This document shows, in pieces, positions 25,670 to 34,764 of a stretch of 64,000 nucleotides of DNA. Below the pieces are notes generated by a model. It made no database searches and was not told the origin of the DNA. It saw nothing but the letters and a program-made list of their open reading frames with translations. Location of the stretch: contig CAZHDF010000001.1 in NCBI GenBank assembly GCA_964531525.1, positions 9,285-73,284 on the forward strand, given 5' to 3'. The stretch comes from CAYYWV01 sp964531525 (GTDB lineage Bacteria > Pseudomonadota > Alphaproteobacteria > JAAXGF01). The translations under genes and the position numbers were made by a program. Every line of letters begins with the position of its first letter. Position 1 is the first letter of the stretch.

Positions 25670-28327
25670 ATGCAGACCACGAACGATATTCGCACCGCCT
25701 TTCTTGACTATTTCGCGCGTTACGATCACCGGATCGTGCCGTCGAGCCCATTGGTGCCGCACAACGATCCGACGCTCATGTTCACCAACGCGGGCATGGT
25801 GCAGTTCAAGAACGTGTTCACCGGCGCCGAGACGCGGCCGTACAAGCGCGCGGTCACGTCGCAGAAATGCGTCCGCGCGGGCGGCAAGCACAACGACCTC
25901 GACAACGTCGGCTATACCGCGCGCCATCACACGTTTTTCGAGATGCTCGGCAACTTCTCGTTCGGCGACTATTTCAAGGACGTCGCGATCGAGCTCGCCT
26001 GGAACCTGGTAACCAAGGAGTTCGGGCTCGATCCTGCGCGCCTGCTCGCGACGGTCTACATCGACGACGACGAGGCGTTCGATCTGTGGCGCAAGATCGC
26101 CGGGCTGCCCGAGGACCGGGTGATCCGGATCGCGGGCTCGGACAACTTCTGGGCCATGGGCGACACGGGGCCATGCGGGCCGTGCTCCGAGATCTTCTAC
26201 GATCACGGCGAGCATATCCCGGGCGGCCCGCCCGGCAGCCCGGACGAAGACGGCGACCGCTTCGTCGAGATCTGGAACCTCGTCTTCATGCAGTACGAGC
26301 AGATCGCGCCCGGCGAGCGCGTGGCGCTGCCCAAGCCGTCGATCGACACCGGCATGGGGCTCGAGCGGACCGCCGCGGTCCTTCAGGGGGTGCACGACAA
26401 CTACGACATCGACCTCATGCGCCACATCATGGAGGCGACGGCCGAGGCGACCGGCGTGCCCATCGACGGCCCCCACCGCGCCGCGCATAAGGTGATCGCC
26501 GACCATCTCCGCGCCGCCAGCTTCCTGATCGCCGACGGGGTCATGCCGTCGAACGAGGGGCGCGGCTACGTGCTCCGCCGGATCATGCGGCGCGCCATGC
26601 GCCACGCCCATATGATGGGCTGCGTCGAGCCGCTGATGTGGCGCTTGGTGCCGGCGCTCGCGGCGCAGATGGGTCAGGCCTTCCCCGAGCTTCTGCGCGC
26701 CCAGTCGCTGATCACCGAGACGCTCAAGCTCGAGGAGACGCGCTTCAAGCGCACGCTCGACCGGGGCCTGAGGCTCCTCGACGAGGCGACCGGCCGGCTC
26801 GGCGCGGGCGAGCCGCTTCCCGGCGAGGTCGCGTTCAAGCTCTACGACACCTACGGCTTCCCGCTCGACCTCACCGAGGACGTGCTGCGCGGCCAGGGCC
26901 GGACGGTCGATCGCGCCGGGTTCGACGCGGCGATGGCGCGCCAGCGCGCCGAGGCGCGCAAGGCCTGGGCGGGTTCGGGCGAAACCGCGACCGAGCGGGT
27001 CTGGTTCGAAATCCGCGAGGAGACCGGCGCGACCGAGTTCCTGGGCTATGCGGTCGACTGGTCCGAGGCGAAGGTGCTCGCCCTGGTGGTCGACGGCAAG
27101 GCCGTCGCGCGCGCCGAACCCGGCGTCGAGGTCGCGGTGATCGTCAACCAGACCCCCTTCTACGGCGAATCGGGCGGCCAGATGGGCGATACCGGGATCA
27201 TCGCGGGCGCCGACGGCGCGCGGGTCGTCGTCGCCGACACCCAGAAGAAGCTCGGCGATCTTCATGTGCATCTGGGGCGGCTCGAGGGCGGGCCGCTCGC
27301 CGTCGGCGACGCGGTCGAGCTGCGGATCGACGCCGAACGGCGCGCGCGCATCCGCGCCAACCATTCGGCGACCCATCTGCTGCACGCGGCGTTGCGCCGC
27401 CGGCTCGGCGATCACGTCACCCAAAAGGGCTCGCTCGTGGCCCCCGAGAGGCTGCGCTTCGACTTCAGCCACCCCAAGCCGCTCTCGGCCGAGGACATCG
27501 CCGCGGTCGAGGCCGACGTCAACCGCCAGATCCGCCTCGATAGCGCGGTGCGCACCACGCTCATGAGCCCCGACGAGGCGGTCGCCCAGGGCGCGATGGC
27601 GCTGTTCGGCGAGAACTACGGCGACGAGGTGCGGGTGCTCGCCATGGGCGTCGATGACCCCGCCGACGCGGGCGGCGAGACGCCCGGGCCCTATTCGCTC
27701 GAGCTCTGCGGCGGCACCCATGTCCGGCGCACCGGCGAGATCGGGCTGTTCAAGATCGTCGCCGAGACGGCGATCGCCGCCGGGGTGCGCCGGATCGAGG
27801 CGTTGACCGGCCAGGCGGCGCTCGACCATCTGAACGAGGAGGAGGCGTGGCTGTTCGCCGCCGCATCGGCGCTCAAGGCGACGCCCCGCGAGCTGCCCGC
27901 GCGCGTCGAGGCGCTGCTCGCCCAGCGCCGCAAGCTCGAGAACGAGCTCGCCAAGATGCGCCGCGCGCTCGCCACCGGCGGGGGCGGAGAAAGCCTGCGC
28001 GAGGTCGGCGACGTCAAGCTCGCCGCCAAGCGGCTCGACGGCACGCCGCCCAACGAGCTTCGCGGGCTCGCCGACGATCTCAAGCGCAAGCTCGGCTCGG
28101 GCGTGGTCGCGCTGGTCGCGGTCAACGAGGGCAAGGCGGCGATCGTGGTCGGCGTCACCGACGATTTGACCGACCGTTTCAGCGCCGTCGATCTCGTCCG
28201 CCTGGGCGCCGCCGCGCTCGGCGGCAAGGGCGGCGGCGGGCGGCCCGACATGGCCCAGGCGGGCGGGCCCGACGGCGCCCGGGCCGACGCCGCGCTCGAC
28301 GCCATCGCCGAGGCGCTCGCGGCCTGA
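25670..28327 (+). CDS. alaS: Alanyl-tRNA synthetase
   Basis: An 885-residue class II synthetase. The catalytic domain opens with IRTAFLDYFARYDHRIVPSS (motif 1 region TNAGMVQFKNVF), followed by the tRNA-recognition part, the editing domain with HSATHLLHAALRR and the Zn-binding CGGTHVRRTGEIG (about residue 680), and the C-Ala domain with the GGKGGGRPDMAQAG-type Gly-rich motif. The start at 25670 matches the universal MQTTNDIR-type N-terminus. A bidirectional terminator separates it from convergent icd. Confidence 0.98.
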   Translation: MQTTNDIRTAFLDYFARYDHRIVPSSPLVPHNDPTLMFTNAGMVQFKNVFTGAETRPYKRAVTSQKCVRAGGKHNDLDNVGYTARHHTFFEMLGNFSFGDYFKDVAIELAWNLVTKEFGLDPARLLATVYIDDDEAFDLWRKIAGLPEDRVIRIAGSDNFWAMGDTGPCGPCSEIFYDHGEHIPGGPPGSPDEDGDRFVEIWNLVFMQYEQIAPGERVALPKPSIDTGMGLERTAAVLQGVHDNYDIDLMRHIMEATAEATGVPIDGPHRAAHKVIADHLRAASFLIADGVMPSNEGRGYVLRRIMRRAMRHAHMMGCVEPLMWRLVPALAAQMGQAFPELLRAQSLITETLKLEETRFKRTLDRGLRLLDEATGRLGAGEPLPGEVAFKLYDTYGFPLDLTEDVLRGQGRTVDRAGFDAAMARQRAEARKAWAGSGETATERVWFEIREETGATEFLGYAVDWSEAKVLALVVDGKAVARAEPGVEVAVIVNQTPFYGESGGQMGDTGIIAGADGARVVVADTQKKLGDLHVHLGRLEGGPLAVGDAVELRIDAERRARIRANHSATHLLHAALRRRLGDHVTQKGSLVAPERLRFDFSHPKPLSAEDIAAVEADVNRQIRLDSAVRTTLMSPDEAVAQGAMALFGENYGDEVRVLAMGVDDPADAGGETPGPYSLELCGGTHVRRTGEIGLFKIVAETAIAAGVRRIEALTGQAALDHLNEEEAWLFAAASALKATPRELPARVEALLAQRRKLENELAKMRRALATGGGGESLREVGDVKLAAKRLDGTPPNELRGLADDLKRKLGSGVVALVAVNEGKAAIVVGVTDDLTDRFSAVDLVRLGAAALGGKGGGGRPDMAQAGGPDGARADAALDAIAEALAA

Positions 28328-28336
28328 AAGCGAAAT

Positions 28337-28369
28337 AAAAGGAGCGCCGCGACCGCGACGCTCCTTTTT
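28337..28369. terminator. Bidirectional terminator alaS / icd
   Basis: A 10-bp stem, aaaaggagcg / cgctcctttt, with a 12-nt loop; the A-rich left arm and T-run on the right make it a good intrinsic terminator on both strands between convergent alaS and icd. Confidence 0.88.
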
Positions 28370-28403
28370 GCGGCCCCTTGATGCGGCCCGTTCGGCGGCC
28401 GGC

Positions 28404-29618
28404 TCAGCCCATGGCGGCCTTGAGGCCCTCGTCGAGCTTGTCGAGGAACTCGCGCGTCGTCAGCCACTTCTGGTCCTTGCCGATGAGAAGCGCGAGGTCC
28501 TTGGTCATGTAGCCCGCTTCGACGGTTTCGACGCAGACCCGCTCGAGGGTTTCGGCGAAGCGCGCGACCTCGGGCGTGCCGTCGAGCTTGGCGCGGTGGA
28601 TCAGGCCGCGCGTCCAGGCGAAGATCGAGGCGATCGGGTTGGTCGAGGTCTCGTTGCCCTTCTGGTGCTCGCGGTAGTGCCGGGTCACCGTGCCGTGGGC
28701 GGCCTCGGCCTCGACCGTGCGCCCGTCGGGGGTCATCAGCACCGAGGTCATCAGCCCGAGCGAGCCGAAGCCCTGGGCGACGATGTCGGATTGGACGTCG
28801 CCATCGTAATTCTTGCACGACCAGATGAAGCCGCCGTTCCACTTGAGCGCGCAGGCGACCATGTCGTCGATCAGCCGGTGCTCGTAGGTGATGCCCTTCT
28901 CGGCGAAGCGCTCGGCGAACTCGGCGTCGAAGACCTCCTGGAACAGGTCCTTGAAGCGCCCGTCATAGGCCTTGAGGATCGTGTTCTTGGTCGACAGATA
29001 GACCGGCCAGCCCCGGTCGAGCGCGTAGTTGAAGCTCGCGCGCGCGAAACCGCGGATCGATTCGTCGAGATTGTACATGCCCATCGCGACGCCGCCGCCC
29101 GGGAAGTCGAACACCTCGCGCTCGATCGGCTCGCCGCCGTCCGCGGGCTCGAAGCGCATGGTCAGCCGGCCCGCCCCGGGCGTCACGAAGTCGGTCGCGC
29201 GGTACTGGTCGCCATAGGCGTGGCGCGCGATGACGATCGCCTCGGTCCAGCCGGGCACCAGGCGCGGGACGTTGCGGCAGACGATCGGCTCGCGGAACAC
29301 GGTGCCGCCCAGGATGTTGCGGATCGTGCCGTTGGGCGAGCGCCACATCTTCTTGAGGTTGAACTCCTCGACGCGCGCCTCGTCGGGCGTGATCGTCGCG
29401 CATTTCACGCCGACGCCGAATTCCTTGACCGCGTTCGCGGCGTCGATCGTCACCTGGTCGTCGGTCGCATCGCGGTTCTCGATGCCGAGGTCGTAGTAGC
29501 GAAGATCGACGTCGAGATAGGGCAGGATGAGGCGCTCCTTGATGAACGCCCAGATGATGCGGGTCATCTCGTCCCCGTCCATCTCGACGATCGGGTTCGC
29601 AACCTTGATTTTTGTCAT
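28404..29618 (-). CDS. icd: NADP-dependent isocitrate dehydrogenase
   Basis: A 404-residue dimeric-type (eukaryote-like, IDH1/IDH2 family) enzyme converting isocitrate to 2-oxoglutarate in the TCA cycle. Features: NPIVEMDGDEMTRIIW at the N-terminus, KKMWRSPNGTIRNILGGTVFREPI (substrate loop), STKNTILKAYDGRFKD, DDMVACALKWNGGFIWSCKNYDGD (metal Asp residues) and EAAHGTVTRHY (NADP site). The length is standard. A dyad in its upstream region may be an operator. Confidence 0.98.
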   Translation of the reverse strand: MTKIKVANPIVEMDGDEMTRIIWAFIKERLILPYLDVDLRYYDLGIENRDATDDQVTIDAANAVKEFGVGVKCATITPDEARVEEFNLKKMWRSPNGTIRNILGGTVFREPIVCRNVPRLVPGWTEAIVIARHAYGDQYRATDFVTPGAGRLTMRFEPADGGEPIEREVFDFPGGGVAMGMYNLDESIRGFARASFNYALDRGWPVYLSTKNTILKAYDGRFKDLFQEVFDAEFAERFAEKGITYEHRLIDDMVACALKWNGGFIWSCKNYDGDVQSDIVAQGFGSLGLMTSVLMTPDGRTVEAEAAHGTVTRHYREHQKGNETSTNPIASIFAWTRGLIHRAKLDGTPEVARFAETLERVCVETVEAGYMTKDLALLIGKDQKWLTTREFLDKLDEGLKAAMG

Positions 29619-29661
29619 CGGCGGGTCTCCTTGTTGACCAGTCCTGCGCGGCCCAGGCGTT

Positions 29662-29676
29662 TTGTGCGGCGCACAA
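29662..29676. promoter_or_regulatory. Perfect dyad upstream of icd
   Basis: TTGTGC-GGC-GCACAA is a perfect 6-3-6 dyad 44 nt upstream of the icd start. It looks like a dimeric repressor or activator operator; I cannot name the protein. Confidence 0.4.
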
Positions 29677-29742
29677 TACCATTCCGTCGCCCGGGTGAAA
29701 AGATGCCCTCGGACGGCGGCGCGGGGTGGCGGCGAAAGGGGG

Positions 29743-30327
29743 TCAAAGCCGCCGTTCGTCGGCGGTCACGCGCGGTTCGGGCGCGGCCGCGACCACGTCG
29801 AACAGGGCCTCGATGCGGGAGACCAGCGAGAACAGCCGCAGTACCTCGGCGCGGGCAAACCCGGCGCCGATCGCGTGCTCGACCAGCGCCACCAGCGGCC
29901 GCCAGTAGCCCTCGGCGTCGATCACCACGATCGGCTTGTCGTGCAGGCCGAGCTGGCGCCAGGTGATGATCTCGATGGTTTCGTCGAGGGTGCCGAGCCC
30001 GCCGGGCAGCACGGCGAAGGCGTCGGCGAGCTCGAACATGCGCCGCTTGCGCGCGTGCATGCTGTCGACGATCACCAACTCGCCCACCGCGCCGTGGGCG
30101 ACCTCGCGGCGGTATAGATGACGGGGGATTATTCCGGTTACACTGCCGCCCGCGCCGATCACGGCGTCGGCGATCACGCCCATCAGCCCGACGCGGCCGC
30201 CGCCATAGACGAGGCGCACGCCGCGCTCGGCGAGCGACCGGCCGAGTCGCCGGGCCGCGTCGCGATGGGCCGGGTCGTTGCCCGGCGACGCGCCGCAATA
30301 GACGCAGAGCGAGGAGAGCTTGGCCAT
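29743..30327 (-). CDS. LOG-family nucleotide 5'-monophosphate phosphoribohydrolase
   Basis: A 194-residue Rossmann-fold protein of the LOG (TIGR00730) family. The start MAKLSSLCVYCGASPGNDPA gives the usual length; LVYGGGRVGLMGVIADAV and the double signature MHARKRRM ... LPGGLGTLDE (the PGGxGTxxE motif) are complete. Members cleave nucleoside monophosphates such as cytokinin precursors to free base plus ribose phosphate; the physiological substrate in bacteria is often unclear. Its start codon overlaps that of the divergent gene by 2 nt. Confidence 0.93.
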   Translation of the reverse strand: MAKLSSLCVYCGASPGNDPAHRDAARRLGRSLAERGVRLVYGGGRVGLMGVIADAVIGAGGSVTGIIPRHLYRREVAHGAVGELVIVDSMHARKRRMFELADAFAVLPGGLGTLDETIEIITWRQLGLHDKPIVVIDAEGYWRPLVALVEHAIGAGFARAEVLRLFSLVSRIEALFDVVAAAPEPRVTADERRL

Positions 30328-30709
30328 GGCATCACCCCTTCGAAGAGCGAGGTTCGCAGTATCGGCGGCGCTCGCGCTTCTGTACAGCGCCGGCGCCTTC
30401 GCCGGCGAGGCCGATGTGGTCGCGGTCGCGGTCTCGGGCACGCGCGATCAGGGCTACCGCTTCGACGTGACGCTGCGCCACGCGGATACCGGTTGGGACC
30501 ATTACGCCGACGCCTGGGAGGTGCTGGGCCCCGACGGCGCGGTCCTCGGCCGGCGGGTGCTGGTGCACCCCCATGTGAACGAGCAGCCCTTCACCCGAAG
30601 CCTCGGTGGCGTCAAGGTGCCGGCGGGGATCGACCGCGTGCGAATCCGCGCCCATGACAGCGTCCACAAATACGGCGGCCGCGAGATGGAGGTCGCGCTG
30701 CCCGAGTGA
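30326..30709 (+). CDS. Small secreted protein, unknown function
   Basis: A 127-residue protein with a signal peptide (ARFAVSAALALLYSAGAFAGE, about 8-28) and a compact beta-rich domain containing YRFDVTLRHADTGWDHYADA, VHPHVNEQPFTRSL and VRIRAHDSVHKYGGREMEV. The His-rich conserved-looking loops (HPHVNEQPF, HDSVHKYGG) could bind metal, but no family name can be given. Its ATG overlaps the divergent LOG gene's ATG inside CCATGG, so both promoters must lie within the other gene's coding sequence. Confidence 0.7.
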   Translation: MASPLRRARFAVSAALALLYSAGAFAGEADVVAVAVSGTRDQGYRFDVTLRHADTGWDHYADAWEVLGPDGAVLGRRVLVHPHVNEQPFTRSLGGVKVPAGIDRVRIRAHDSVHKYGGREMEVALPE

Positions 30710-30728
30710 GCGGCCCGGCCCGGTTCGC

Positions 30729-30975
30729 TCAATCGAAGGCCGAGGCCGCGCCGGGCGGACGAACGTCGTTGCGGACCGGCGGCAGGCTCGCGAGTTACGC
30801 GGCGCTCGCCGCGATGTCGTCGTCGCGCAGATTCGGCCATCAGGCCCTGGACATCGTCGAAGTCGGGCTTGCGCCCGGTCTTGAGAAGGGCCGCGAGATC
30901 GCCCCGCGACCAGTCGCCGATTCCGGTTTCGGCGTTGGGAGTGATGTTGGACGCGACTCCATCAACGTCCCTTGC
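30729..30975 (-). pseudogene. Degraded cytochrome c fragment
   Basis: On the minus strand, GVASNITPNAETGIGDWSR and LAALLKTGRKPDFDDVQGLM are typical of c-type cytochrome subunits of periplasmic dehydrogenases. After MAE the homology jumps frame to NLRDDDIAASAA, meets an in-frame TAA where Tyr is expected, continues as LASLPPVRNDVRPPG and ends at a natural stop. No CXXCH is left upstream. A frameshift/deletion and a nonsense codon mark it as a pseudogene. The 390-bp gap 30710-31099 holds nothing else I can recognise. Confidence 0.7.
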
Positions 30976-31099
30976 CGGGGGTCGCGCGCGTCCCTTTTGT
31001 CCAGGGACGGACGAAAGCGTCGTTTGAAGCATCATCGTGAAACCGTATAGTATGAATCCCGCGCCCAGCGGCGCCGTTCCGATTGCAAAGTGAGGGGCC

Positions 31100-32544
31100 G
31101 TGCGCGCTCTCGTCGCCGCCGTTCTTATCGTCATTGTCGCCGTCGCCGGATTTCTGATCTGGGATCGCTCCCGTCCCGACGAGCAAGGTGCGCGCGTCGC
31201 GTTGACCGAACCCACCCAGCCGGCGACCGAGGAAACGCCCGCGCCGTCCGTGTCGCCGTCCGCGTCTTCGGAAAGCTCGCCGCCCGAAGCGGCTCCGGTC
31301 GCGGGCGGAATTTCCGAGACGCCCGAAACGAAAAGCCCCGAGGCAAACGTCTCTAAGGCCGAAACGCCCAAGGNNNNNNNNNNNNNNNNNNNNNNNNNNN
31401 NNNNNNNNNNNNNNNNNNNNNNNNNNNNNNNNNNNNNNNNNNNNNNNNNNNNNNNNNNNNNNNNNNNNNNNNNACGCCCGAAACGAAAAGCCCCGAGGCA
31501 AACGTCTCTAAGGCCGAAACGCCCAAGGTCGAGACCTCCAAGATCGAGACCTCCAAGGTCGAAGCTCCCAAGGTCGAACCCTCCAAGGCGGAAGCCCCCG
31601 CGCCGGCGGCGGAGAGCCAGACGCCGCCGAGCTTCGACGTGGTGCGCGTAACCCCCGAGGGGGAGGCGGTGATCGCCGGGCGGGCGGAGCCGGGCGCGAC
31701 GGTCGAGATCGTCGAGGGCGGCGAGGTCATCGCCAAGACCCGGGCGGACACGCGCGGCGAATGGGTCGCGATTCCCGAGAAGCCGATCGAGCCCGGTACC
31801 CGCGAGTTATCGCTCGTCGAGAAGACCGAGAGCGGGAAAACGACCGAATCGGATTCGGTGGTGGTTCTCGCCATTCCGGAGAAGACGCCGCCCCAACCCG
31901 CGCCGCCGGCGGCGACGGAGGAAGCCCCATCCGGCGGGACGGCCGGCTCGGCGCTCCAACCCGCAGCCGAAACGGCTCCCGAGCCCGAGGTGCTCGCGGT
32001 CCTGGTTCCGCGCGAGGGGTCCGGCAGCCAGGTCATGCAGGCACCCAAGGGCGACGTCGGGCTCAAGGGTGGCGCCGATCTCTCGCTCGATACCATCGAA
32101 TACGACGAACGGGGCAATATCGCCCTCGGCGGGCGCGGGCGGCCGGGCGGCGAGGTGCGCGCCTATATCGACGGCAAGCCCGTGGGTCGCGCCGAGGTCG
32201 ATGCCGCGGGCGCCTGGCGCCTCAAGCCCGATACCGGGGTCGCCGAGGGAGTCCATCGCCTGCGCGTCGATCAGGTCGAGCCGTCGGGCAAGGTCATCGC
32301 CCGCGTCGAGACGCCGTTCTCTCGGTCGGGATTCCGCGCGCCGCGCGCGGACGAGCCGCTGGTCGTCGTCCAACCCGGCAACAGCCTGTGGCGGATCGCG
32401 CGCCGGGTCTACGGCGGCGGGCTCCGGTACGTCGTGATTTTCGAGGCGAACCGCGATCAGATCCGCGACCCCGACCTGATCTACCCGGGCCAGATATTCG
32501 TCCTGCCCGGCAAGATCTCCGGGCAGGCGACGGCGCAGCCCTAG
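31100..32544 (+). CDS. Membrane-anchored LysM protein (interrupted by assembly gap)
   Basis: The N-terminus is one transmembrane helix (MRALVAAVLIVIVAVAGFLI) plus a Pro/Glu/Ser/Lys-rich linker with EAPKVE/ETSKIE-like repeats. After the gap come an Ig-like domain (GEAVIAGRAEPGATVEIVEG), another beta domain (GNIALGGRGRPGGEVRAYIDG) and a C-terminal LysM domain (VQPGNSLWRIARRVYG ... IYPGQIFVLPG) for peptidoglycan binding. As written, the two halves are in different frames. If the identical 55-bp gap flanks are merged, the frame is continuous. Its stop overlaps the convergent gene's stop in CTAG. Confidence 0.8.
31374..31473. other. 100-N scaffold gap
   Basis: Exactly 100 N. The 55 bases on the left (31319-31373) are identical to the 55 bases on the right (31474-31528), so the two contigs probably overlap and the gap may have no real length. 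The region lies in a repetitive linker, so the true copy number is uncertain. Confidence 0.95.
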
Positions 32545-33032
32545 TCGGTGGCGGCGCCGCGTCCGGCGAGGAAATCGAGATAGGGCGCGGTGCGCAGCAC
32601 CAAGACCGTCAGCAGAGAGACTAGGCCGTTGATCGTGTCGATGCGCCGGTCGGCGATGTCCATCTGGCTTTCGACCACGACCTTGTGACCGTGGACCACG
32701 CGAATGCCGCCGTCGTCGCGGCTCGCGGCCTCGACCACGGCGATCGCCGACTTGCGCGCCGCCGGGTCCTCGATCGAGAAGGGAAGGCTCGCGATCTCGC
32801 TGGCGAGCGTGAGCCGAAGCCGGCCTTGCGGCGCCTCGATCCGGCCGTGGAAATCGATCCCGCGCCAGGAGAAGCCGAACACGAGCGGCGCCTTGTCGGC
32901 GCGCCGCGTCAGCGCGCCATAGGCGCCGCCCACGGCCGCGTCGATGTCGATCGGCCGCGCCTCGGCGATCGAGGCGGCCGCGCGATCGACGCGATCGGTC
33001 GCAAGCGGTTTGTCGCCTGTTTGCGCGCTCAT
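32541..33032 (-). CDS. Hypothetical protein with C-terminal hydrophobic helix
   Basis: A 163-residue protein from ATG 33032 (a longer start at 33083 is possible). The middle shows FGFSWRGIDFHGRIEAPQGR and LRLTLASEIASLPFSIEDPA, beta-rich, and the C-terminus has RIDTINGLVSLLTVLVLRTAPYLDFL, an amphipathic/hydrophobic helix. No known family is recognised. It is convergent with the LysM gene (stop codons overlap within CTAG) and divergent from psd. Confidence 0.65.
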   Translation of the reverse strand: MSAQTGDKPLATDRVDRAAASIAEARPIDIDAAVGGAYGALTRRADKAPLVFGFSWRGIDFHGRIEAPQGRLRLTLASEIASLPFSIEDPAARKSAIAVVEAASRDDGGIRVVHGHKVVVESQMDIADRRIDTINGLVSLLTVLVLRTAPYLDFLAGRGAATD

Positions 33033-33225
33033 TCCCGTGGTCCGGAGTTTCCCTTGTCGTCTCCAGTACAACAGCGGCTTCATAACGATTCGTTAAAACG
33101 GTTTTTAGTCAAATCAACGACTTGGAGGAGAACTCTCTCGCCACCGGCGCTACCGCCGCCCGAGCCTTGGGCACGGGCGGCTGGACGCAAGGGCGCGGAG
33201 AGCCTAAATATTCTCCTTCACCAAT

Positions 33226-33945
33226 ATGTCCGAGCCCATGAACCGTGACCTGATCGCCGGCGTCCTTGTCCCCATCCATCGCGAGGGGTGGCGTTTCATC
33301 GCCGTTTTCGCGCTCGTGAGCCTGCTTCTGTTCACGCTTGCCACGCCGCTCGGCTGGCTGGGCGTGGTGCTGACGTTGTGGTGCGTCTATTTCTTTCGCG
33401 ATCCCGATCGGATCACGCCGGTCGAGGCCGGGCTGGTGATCAGCCCCGCCGACGGGGTGATCCAGGCGATCGAGCCCGCGGTGCCGCCGGCCGAGCTTGA
33501 CATGGGACCCGCGCCCCGGCCGCGCATCAGCGTCTTCATGAACGTGTTCGACGTGCATGTGAACCGCTCGCCCGCCGACGGAACGATCACCAAGGTCGCC
33601 TATCGGCCGGGTCGCTTCTTCAACGCCTCGCTCGACAAGGCGAGCGAGCACAACGAGCGCCAGGCGCTGCGCATGACGACGACCGAGGGCAAGGACATCG
33701 CCTTCGTCCAGATCGCCGGGCTGGTCGCGCGGCGCATTCTGTGCCGGCTCGCGGAGGGCGACGCGCTGCGCGCCGGCGAGCGCTTCGGGATGATCCGCTT
33801 CGGCAGCCGCGTCGACGTCTATCTCGACGAAGGCATGGTCCCGCTGGTCTGCGTGGGCCAGCGCGCGATCGCCGGCGAGACGGTCATCGCCCGCGGTCTC
33901 GCTCCGGGCGAGAACGCCGCGCCGCGCCGCGGGGAGTTGCGCTGA
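33226..33945 (+). CDS. psd: Phosphatidylserine decarboxylase (short, proenzyme)
   Basis: A 239-residue inner-membrane enzyme that turns phosphatidylserine into phosphatidylethanolamine. Features are a hydrophobic N-terminus (30-60), FFRDPDRITP, VISPADGVIQ, FMNVFDVHVNRSPADGTI and the self-cleavage/pyruvoyl site at FGSRVDVYL (Gly-Ser bond). The short PSD-B type of alphaproteobacteria has this length. It overlaps pssA by one base (TGATG), so the two steps of phosphatidylethanolamine synthesis form one operon. Confidence 0.95.
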   Translation: MSEPMNRDLIAGVLVPIHREGWRFIAVFALVSLLLFTLATPLGWLGVVLTLWCVYFFRDPDRITPVEAGLVISPADGVIQAIEPAVPPAELDMGPAPRPRISVFMNVFDVHVNRSPADGTITKVAYRPGRFFNASLDKASEHNERQALRMTTTEGKDIAFVQIAGLVARRILCRLAEGDALRAGERFGMIRFGSRVDVYLDEGMVPLVCVGQRAIAGETVIARGLAPGENAAPRRGELR

Positions 33946-34742
33946 TGCGCAGGCGACGCCACCGCCGGTTTCGGGATATTCCGGTCAATGCGCTGATCCC
34001 CAACGCGCTCACGGTCCTCGGTCTCAGCCTCGGGCTGACCGCGATTCGCCTCGCGCTTCTCGATCGTTGGGAAGTCGCCGTCGCCGCCATCATCGCCGCC
34101 GGCATCGTCGACGGCCTCGATGGGCGCGTCGCGCGCATCCTCAAGGCGTCGACAGCCTTCGGCGCGCAGCTCGATTCGCTCTCCGACTTCCTGTGCTTCG
34201 GCGTCGCGCCGGCGCTGATGCTCTACCTCTGGACCCTTCAGGAAGGCCGCGCGGCGGGCTGGGCGGTGGCGCTGCTCTACAGCGTTTGCATGGCGCTCAG
34301 GCTTGCGCGCTTCAACGCCGGGCTCGCCAACCCCGAGCGGCCGGCCTGGACGTCGAAGTTCTTCACCGGCCTGCCGGCTCCGGCGGCGAGCGGCGTGGTC
34401 CTCATCCCGATGATGCTGTCGTTCGAGTTCGGCGACACGGTTCTGCGCCAGCCGGTGCTGGTCGCGTTTCACGTCGTTTTCGTGGCGCTGTTGATGGTCA
34501 GCACCATCCCCATGTACGCGGGCAAGGGAATTCGCGTGCGCCCCGATCACGTGCTGCCGGTGCTACTGCTCGTGGGGCTCTTGTTCGCGCTGATCGTCGG
34601 TTACCCCTGGTACGTGATTCCGGCGATCGGGGCCGGCTATCTCGCCACGATCCCCTTCAGCATCCGCGCCTGCCGACGGCTGCGCGCGCAGGCCGCCGAG
34701 GCCGACGCCGACAGCGGCGACGAGGAGATTCCCGTCGAGTGA
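33945..34742 (+). CDS. pssA: CDP-diacylglycerol--serine O-phosphatidyltransferase
   Basis: A 265-residue integral membrane CDP-alcohol phosphotransferase. The active-site motif D-G-x2-A-R-x8-G-x3-D-x3-D is seen as VDGLDGRVARILKASTAFGAQLDSLSD, split across about residues 60-87. Six to eight hydrophobic helices follow, and the tail is acidic. It makes phosphatidylserine for Psd, encoded immediately upstream. Confidence 0.95.
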   Translation: MRRRRHRRFRDIPVNALIPNALTVLGLSLGLTAIRLALLDRWEVAVAAIIAAGIVDGLDGRVARILKASTAFGAQLDSLSDFLCFGVAPALMLYLWTLQEGRAAGWAVALLYSVCMALRLARFNAGLANPERPAWTSKFFTGLPAPAASGVVLIPMMLSFEFGDTVLRQPVLVAFHVVFVALLMVSTIPMYAGKGIRVRPDHVLPVLLLVGLLFALIVGYPWYVIPAIGAGYLATIPFSIRACRRLRAQAAEADADSGDEEIPVE

Positions 34743-34764
34743 TCCGCGGCCCGGGCGCGTCGGT

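Noticed and set aside
31319..31528. Two biological copies of the 55-bp repeat
   Set aside because: The exact 55-base identity on both sides of a fixed 100-N gap is better explained as an assembly overlap.
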